In this document: positions 57,171-64,000 of the stretch, in pieces
How positions within the stretch are numbered: position 1 is the stretch's first letter
Layout: every line of letters begins with the position of its first letter
Assembly: GCA_028023455.1 (NCBI GenBank)
Contig: JAQFVV010012511.1
Coordinates: forward strand, 2,728,165-2,792,164
Origin: Epiperipatus broadwayi
Lineage: Eukaryota > Onychophora > Udeonychophora > Euonychophora > Peripatidae
DNA: 64,000 bases
Direction: 5' to 3'
Translations under genes and position numbers: made by a program
The notes under the pieces: model-generated
What the model was told of the DNA's origin: nothing
What the model saw: the letters and a program-made list of their open reading frames with translations, nothing else
Databases searched by the model: none

Positions 57171-60100
57171 TTATTTCAAATAACAAACTCATAGTATTCT
57201 TACGACTTTAATAACTTCTACTCACTAAGATTAAACTAATAATTAAATCTTAATCTTCTATTTAATAATCTAGCTCAATAAAATAATCTCAGGTTCATAA
57301 AGTTTATTCTAAGTTAATTTAAAAATATGGTAGTAAAATATGAGAAGGGATTTTATGTCATAATCTACTACACTGAAACTAATAATAATAAATAACAGTA
57401 ATAATATTCTTCATTGTTTAACTAATTCTGTGTATCTTTTCTTTTACTATAATTTTATTACCATAATAAAATAATGAAATAATATAATATGATCTTATAT
57501 CTTCATGTAATGATATAATAAATACGTGGTAGCATTTTAATAATCTGACAAACAAAATATGTGTGGCAACTGATAGCATATAATTTAACATAATATTGTG
57601 ATAACTGATTTATGACCAATAAAATAATGTAAGATTATGATTATTTAATTATAATGAATACCAATAAAATATTTAAAATTCTTAAAATAATTCTCTATTT
57701 ATCTTTTTTTTTTTTTTCAAAATTATATATTTGTTTCAATTATTATGCATATATCGTGTTTTCATGCAGCGATGTGGAGAAATAAATAACTCGGACACAA
57801 AATTTTTTAAATAACAAAAATTTAACAAAGTTTATTACTAACAACAAATAAATAAACAATTTATTTACACTATTTACAGTGGATATCCTTAACCTTTTTT
57901 ACTTTACAGTTTGATCTACCGGGTTATAAAAAAAATAATTTATATTTCAATCATGTCTTTATTTAGATTTAGGACAAAATTTTAAAAAAATGTTATTATT
58001 TGGTTTCTCATTATGGTTAACTTATTACAAGTATATTTATCTACTTTATTAGCAACAGCATTTTATCCTTAATATTATTAAACTATCTTATTTTAAAAAA
58101 TTCATACCTAGAAAAACATTCTATAGAAAACAAAATTTTATAATGAGTATGGATTTCTCAAAATATTAAAAAAAAATTTCATCTTGCAAAGTCAAAGATG
58201 TTACACAAAATATTATCCAAAATTCAGTACTAGATTTTAGTATTTATCACACAATGTTTACTAATCATAATATATTCTTCTTTAAGCCTTACTTTAGTAT
58301 GATATAAGTGTAATCATCAATACATGTCTGTTAATCAATAAACAAAAAATATACTATGCATATTGTTTACATAATTTACTTTGTACTATTGTATTTTAAA
58401 AATATGCAATGCTTATTTTCTCTTAAAAAAAAAAACAATACTAAAGCTTTTAAAATTATTATCACTTTAAAGAAAATATCTTTGTTTAGATACCCTATTT
58501 AAAAAAAAAATTATATTTCATTTCCGAAATAAAATTCAAAATATATTCTATGATTCTTTTCTTTCCTTAGGATACTTTGGATCTTCAATTTTAAGTTATA
58601 ATATTCTACTCCTTCTAAGCAAATAAACCAATCTTATACAAAACGATAGCATAACCTTAGTTCTAAATTATTTATCATTTCTCTTAAACATATCTTACTA
58701 AACGATGCAGTTACATGAAATAAAGATAGCGAAAACAGATGCATAGGATTAAGGAAGAAAGCTAGAGTATTACTCTTAACATATCTCAAAATCATGGTAC
58801 AGTGCGAAGAGGTAGGACATTTACCTGCCTAATATCCTCTAGTACAGGGACGATGTTAAAGCTATTTCTTCAGCTTTATTAGAACATCAAATATTTAAAG
58901 AAATATAAACACTGTCCAAATAAAATGTGTATCAGTCATAGGGCTTTGTTAACTATGCTGATATTCACATAAAGACTAAATATTATTTCCATTCCTTATA
59001 ACATCCTATTTTTTAAAAACAAATACATCATCTTGGTTTCCTGCTAACTATAGTACTTCCAAGCCACTATCTCAACATTATTTCTCAAGATTTTCCACAT
59101 CTTACATCGATAAATAACTATCTGCATTTACAAAACAATAAATAAAATTCATTAATAGTTAAACAATCTTACTATCCCATAAGAAAAGTCTGCTTGCTTC
59201 ATTATTCTATATGTCTAATCATATACAATCTATTTAGACAAGATTTGAATATCCCATAACATAAAAATTTTAAAAGAATCACATAATTATTTGTTATGTT
59301 GGATTATATTACTAATAAAAAAAAAAAAAAAAAAATTGTCGTATGCATATTTTCAAATCAATCCTATCTCATAATGTTTTTTAAAATGTTGTATGAAATG
59401 CGGTACATATAAGTAAAAAAAAAAACTTTTACACTTCATTCTTCCAATTTATGGATGATCTAAAGAAAACAAAAAATATACATTATAAATTATCAATAGT
59501 TATTATTATTACCAATAACCTTTATCTAGTCATCGTGTTCAGTAGGCTTTTTCTTTATCCACTTGAGCATTGCAGATATAAAAAAAAAATCACACCCATA
59601 CACTTTATATTAAAATATTTTTAGCTAAATTATTAGATTATTATATTATAAAATTTTAATATTAATAAATTAATGTTTTTATGTTTTTCCTAATCTTATA
59701 TAAAAATTTAGATTTAAACTAGGTTAACAAAATAAAAAGAATCAAAACTATAGTTACATATTTTTTTGACGATAGTTCCTGATAAATCCAAAATGCTTAT
59801 TATTTTCTCTAGAGTTTTTAAAAATATTCTTCTCCAAGCGCGTTAAAGTTTAAAATAAAAAATAATTATTAATCCATTTAATAAAATTTATAGAAAATAA
59901 TCCTTGGTTTTAGTATTTAAGATGATAATTATTAAATCATAATATTAATTAATCCCGTGAAGCTTATTTTTAAGTATTTTCTCTACCAATATTCTCTGCG
60001 TATCCGATGCATCAAGCCATCTAATTTAACTTTAAAAATATTCGATGAACTTTTAAGTACTATTTGTATTTCCATGGATCCATCTCTTATTCAACTATAT

Positions 60101-62100
60101 GTTCACTTTTTTATATAAGTTTCCTTCTTGATACATTTAAACTTTCGTTTGGTATTTTTTATAAATCTCTTTTAAAATAAAACTTCAAGTACTTTTGAAC
60201 AAATCTTTTCCAAATACATTTTAAATAATTCTAAGAACGGATATTTTAATATCAAAAATGCTTCTATAACATAATCTCCTGGGTTCTTTCTTAAATTTTG
60301 CACTCGAAAATATTTTTTAAAAAATGTTACCTTTAGAAAGGATATAACATTTTACTCCTTTGAATATCATATTATATAAAATAATTCATGCAATATATAA
60401 TTATCTTATTACCATTTAAAAATAAATCTTGAATAAGCTTATAAATAATAATGCGTCTCCAATTTTTTCATTAGACTCCGTATGATGTCCGTGCTGTGGT
60501 TTTTTTTTTTTTTATGTACCAAAAAAGTTCTCCGGTTATGCATAAATAAAGCTGTATCAATAAATATTTCAAATATTTTTTCAGTATTACAATTTATATC
60601 CATTTTATTTCGTAGTATATCCATTTTTTATTGCGTAGTTTAGGTTAAACTTTTAGATAAAATACGACTGATAAAGAACTTTAAAAAATTTAACAAAGCA
60701 TGTTAAACGAAATTATTAAAATATTTTTTTAGTTTATACTCTCTTTTGCAAAAAATATTTTTTAAAATTATCAATTAGTTTTTTGCAGATAAAGTTATAA
60801 GAAAGTACTAAAAAAAAATTGACTAAAATAAAAAATTTAAAAAAAAAATACTATCTCTTTGAGAGCTGCTAATATACCTTTCTTTGGTTTCAATACATTA
60901 TTAATCTCCCCCGATAACTTAGTTACGATGATATTTATAGTCTGTAAGAATACCTATTCCTATTGGTTAATTCTTACTTTAGCTTGAGAACAAATTTACA
61001 TATTTTTAGTTTATAGTAGAATTATATTTGAAAATAAAAAAATTATGACGTAATGAACTTAAAATATTATTTAAAATATTACTTTTAAATAAATTATTAT
61101 TTTATTAAAACTATTTAAACATTTAAAATAACTTTTAAAATAACATTTAATAACTTATTCCATTTCTTAATATTCAATTTATCTATTTTTATTTAAATAA
61201 AATATTTAATTTTTATATTATGAATGTATTCGTCTTTATTACATTATTTAAACATGTTATACGATAGTTAACTTAATGTTTAATACTATTTACTTTTATG
61301 ATAGGCAATAATTCCATCCAATTCTATAATATAACTTTCCAAATATTTTAAACTTTGTTATTAATTCAAACAAGCAGTGTGTGTGAGAGTATACATTAAA
61401 AGTCACATGATTATAACTTTGACAGACGATTTTCAATCTATTTCTCTGCCTAGATTTATAAAATTGATACACTTATTATATTATATAAAATAATTATAAA
61501 AAATTTGGAAGAACAATTTAGAAAATATAGAATTAAATATAATTCTCACCATCATAAAGTTTATTTTAAAAATATACTATATTAATTTTTGTTTATTAAA
61601 TATGATTATAAATTTAAACACTGTATTTATTAACTTATCAGTCTTAAACTATTAAAATCGAATTTATTAAATATACTTTTAATTATTTATAGCTGTGTTA
61701 TTTAATATGGCCAGCTTTTACAACCATATGAAACAATATTTAAAACTTTACTTAACTATTTTTTAAATGATTTTATATACTACGTATTTTCTTTAGCTTT
61801 AAATTTTACTTTAAAAATATAATTGATTTACTATAATTAATGTATTAAAAGAACATATTCTAAAATTTAAAATTTTTAGTAATTGACTGTTATGAATTAT
61901 TACCGACCTATAGAAAAGGGCACAATATATATAATCGCAGGGTGGCTTTCAATCACCTTAAGAGTTAAATACAATGAATACCCTAATTCCAAATCCCATG
62001 ATAGAAGTCCATACCCTGGCAATCTTTAGTTACAAAATTTAAAATAATATTTAAAAAAATATTTCAGAAGATCGCAAATCTGACTTACTGATTAATATAT
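57171..62100. other. Very A+T-rich DNA, no readable gene
   Basis: No coding frame longer than chance is seen; the one at 60439-60624 (minus) has no motif. On the minus strand ATTAACCAATAGG (about 60962-60968) and CTATAAATA (60932-60940) are in promoter order. At 57765-57830 a TTGTGTCCGAG block lies next to CATCGCTGCATG, resembling an LTR U5 end. It could be the wreck of LTR elements, but this cannot be shown. Confidence 0.4.
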
Positions 62101-62436
62101 TTATAGTCACATTATTCACGATGTTTATGATAATCCCTTTTGGAGAAGACCTCCTATATACCTATGTGTGATTCCATAATGTTAATAGGAAAGATCATTC
62201 ATTCAAGAAAGTTAGTCATATGCGTAGAATATATATATAGAACGAATTTTAGTATAATATTTAATAAATAACGAAAACTCTGTTAGTCATTATAGTATGC
62301 TCTTAATGTGGAACATCATCAAAATCTTACCTCATTCTACATTCAGGGTTTATGATGTCAAGCCACTAAAGGGGTATGTAGACCTAAATTTTATTTAATA
62401 TAAAATATTTACTCAATCTAACACTTCCCCCCTTTG
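62101..62436 (-). mobile_element. 3' LTR start with polypurine tract
   Basis: On the minus strand CAAAGGGGGGAAG (62424-62436) is directly followed by TGTTAGATTGAG from 62423 leftwards, a classic polypurine tract/LTR junction. AATAAAAT occurs about 30 bases on. The far end of the LTR could not be placed; 62101 is an arbitrary limit. Confidence 0.45.
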
Positions 62437-62584
62437 TGCTTAAAATAAACTCTTTCATTTTCTAAAACATAAGCTTCCAAACTTGAAAATGAAAAGTAAA
62501 AAAAAGAAAAGAAAGTAAAATGATAAATAAAATAAAAAATACAAATCAATATGATTGTGAAAATAAATTCCTGAGCACTGATCA

Positions 62585-62979
62585 TTATATTCTCTGTCTC
62601 TTATTTCTGGTGCTAGATCTCCTTGGGTGATGTACTGTCCATAAGTTTAGTTGACACACACTCTGATATTGTAGATCATCATCACTGTCCAGTTTGTTTC
62701 CATTAAACAAGACATAACAGATCCATTGAAGATCATTGTTCTTGATCAGTGTTCAATAAAGAAAGGCGTCTTACACATTCTGACACTTCTATGGCCATGG
62801 AAAGCTGACATCATCTCCTTTGGCATAACTCCTTTAGCCAGACCACATTGCAATACTCTCTTTAGTATATATAGTGGTGTATAGGATTGTTTCTGTGCAT
62901 AGGAAAGTGGTATAAAAAATAAACTATTCTTTATGATTTCTAGCTGTTGTTTATTTCTTTTCTCTATGATTTCATTCAA
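62585..62979 (-). pseudogene. Possible LTR-element polyprotein C-terminus
   Basis: The minus-strand frame 62979-62746 (77 codons) is followed, in another frame, by about 57 codons ending at 62585 with NLWTVHHPRRSSTRNKRQRI. An Arg-rich tail just before a stop, a roughly 150-base spacer and a polypurine tract is how polyproteins of Gypsy-type elements often end. No protease, reverse transcriptase or integrase motif is visible in this short stretch, so the family is a guess. Confidence 0.33.
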
Positions 62980-63258
62980 ACTTAGAGTTCTTTACAATTA
63001 GTTTACCATTCGGTTTGCTTTCATCATTTAAATATATTTACATTTTGATTTATTTTAGTGGATAAAACCAATTCATTTTCACTCTTGTGGGTGATAGAAA
63101 TTCATTCTAGAATTGAGCGCATACATACATCTTGCTTTGTTTTAAAAATATATCTATCAAGATGTTGACTTACTCGTGCAAGCTTTGCAATTATAAAAGC
63201 AAAGTAACAGGATCATGCGATAGCTTTCATTTTCTATGCTTCCTGTAATTGTTTATTG
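62980..63258. other. A+T-rich DNA, no gene seen
   Basis: This short stretch, between the possible polyprotein tail and the next LTR, shows no supported feature. Confidence 0.45.
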
Positions 63259-63652
63259 TGTGTAATATACATTGAAGCAATATTATTAAGATAAAGATAA
63301 ATGTTTATTGGAATTATCTTTTTGCTTTCAAGCCTGGTTGCTTAGCAATATGCTTGACATTAGGTCATTATTCTTTATGTTTTATATACGATCTTGTCAT
63401 AATGCCCGTTAGTTAATGATACTTGTGGTTACTCATATTATATATATATGTGTGTGAGTGTATTTATTTTTTTAATGCTTAATCTAAAAATTTATCTTTT
63501 TTAAAAAAAAAAAATTATTTGCTTAACACTGTTTTGATAACTGTTATTTGATAATTACATGATTAGGCTTAGTATGGCATAGAATGGTGTAGGTGGGCTG
63601 TTGGTTGTGAGTCACCCTTGCAATAATATACATGCACAAACAATCCACTACA
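63259..63652 (-). mobile_element. 3' LTR of a Gypsy-like element
   Basis: On the minus strand it starts TGTAGTGGATTGTTTGTGC immediately after a TAGGGGGC purine tract and ends about 394 bases later with CAATGTATATTACACA (TG...CA). AATAAACATTTATC lies near the end as polyadenylation signal. The first about 30 bases are shared with the LTR-like end at 56.3 kb. The matching 5' LTR would be outside the window to the right. Confidence 0.6.
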
Positions 63653-63660
63653 GCCCCCTA
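63653..63660 (-). other. Polypurine tract
   Basis: TAGGGGGC on the minus strand, directly before the TG of the LTR and a few bases after the stop of the polyprotein-like frame. This is the plus-strand primer site of LTR retroelements. Confidence 0.55.
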
Positions 63661-64000
63661 CTCTAGAAATAATGTTCATAAAATTCACATTCATAATCCT
63701 CTAATTTTGAAGGTTTTTTGCATACATGAGCTCTTCTAGGGAAGCCTTGCTTCCTCTTCTTGTAAGGTTATAATCTCTTCTTATTGGAATTCACATTATG
63801 TAACACAATCTTTAGCTGGTTCAGTAGTTTGATCCCTGATTGAATCATGTGTTACAGCTTGATTCATATTCACAATTTGCTTATCTGGCATCTCAATAAA
63901 ATGTTTGTTATCATCTGATGACTTAACATTAATACTATCAGTATCTAAAGACTTTTTTTAAAAATTCTGTAAATACTTTATACATTTCTTTAATATTTTC
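63661..64000 (-). pseudogene. Polyprotein C-terminus of a Gypsy-like element (partial, cut by window edge)
   Basis: Minus-strand frames read HFIEMPDKQIVNMN (about 63890-63850) and then, in another frame, GFPRRAHVCKKPSKLEDYE ending ...EHYF at a stop just before the purine tract. Basic residues followed by Pro and an LxDYE-type tail are usual at the very end of Gypsy-type integrase regions. The frame changes near 63800 and has an internal stop, so it is probably dead. The rest lies beyond 64000. Confidence 0.45.

Noticed and set aside
1-64000. CRISPR arrays, operons, ribosome-binding sites or bacterial promoters
   Set aside because: The sequence is eukaryotic by its mobile elements; there are no regularly spaced identical repeats with unique spacers and no compact gene clusters.
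1-64000. Functional tRNA or rRNA genes
   Set aside because: Only decayed tRNA-like SINE heads are present; none keeps acceptor, D, anticodon and T stems together. No rRNA core sequence was recognised.

Overview
The window is strongly A+T-rich eukaryotic DNA with no intact host gene that I can recognise. Its content is typical of repeat-rich intergenic or intronic DNA of an invertebrate metazoan. The metazoan call rests on RTE-type and CR1-like LINEs, two families of GIY-YIG Penelope-like elements (PLEs), tRNA-like SINEs, LTR-element ends, foldback/MITE-like inverted repeats, long (TA)n microsatellites, and a dead copy of an animal gene (the C22orf39/PANTS family). That pseudogene resembles the arthropod form of the family as I remember it, so an arthropod is a plausible but weak guess.

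Layout. 1-9.9 kb: mostly featureless A+T-rich DNA, with a SINE-like copy (1.5 kb), a degenerate minisatellite (4.4-4.9 kb) and a faint LINE relic (7.4-8.5 kb). 9.9-12.7 kb: a 1.1 kb palindrome carrying three tRNA-like units, then an LTR-like segment. 15.9-19.1 kb: three long inverted repeats, with a CR1-like LINE relic (esterase ORF1 plus endonuclease start) between them. 19.9-22.7 kb: a tandem array of about 225 bp units, then a clean solo LTR of 586 bp with a 5-bp target duplication. 25.4 kb: a 204-bp inverted repeat. 29.9-31.1 kb: a SINE and an LTR-like segment with a duplicated promoter. 35.8-44.0 kb: a 5'-truncated PLE, a decayed RTE copy, and a nearly full-length PLE with inverted terminal arms flanked by (TA)n. 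47.8-49.8 kb: a 5'-truncated RTE LINE whose reverse transcriptase is largely readable. 51.0-51.4 kb: the C22orf39-like pseudogene. 54.6-55.9 kb: two head-to-head PLE fragments around (TA)n. 56.2-64.0 kb: LTR-element ends with polypurine tracts, apparently nested, in otherwise extremely A+T-rich DNA.

There is no operon-like or pathway-like set of genes. The most interesting signal is RNA structure. Both PLE families carry, at their ends, the same hammerhead-ribozyme-like layout (short stem I, a UUGAGRA-type core, hairpin II, GAAA). It occurs in five copies, and the core departs from the textbook CUGANGA in the same way each time. The density of long inverted repeats is the second notable property. 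All calls were made by eye and hand translation; no database search was run.
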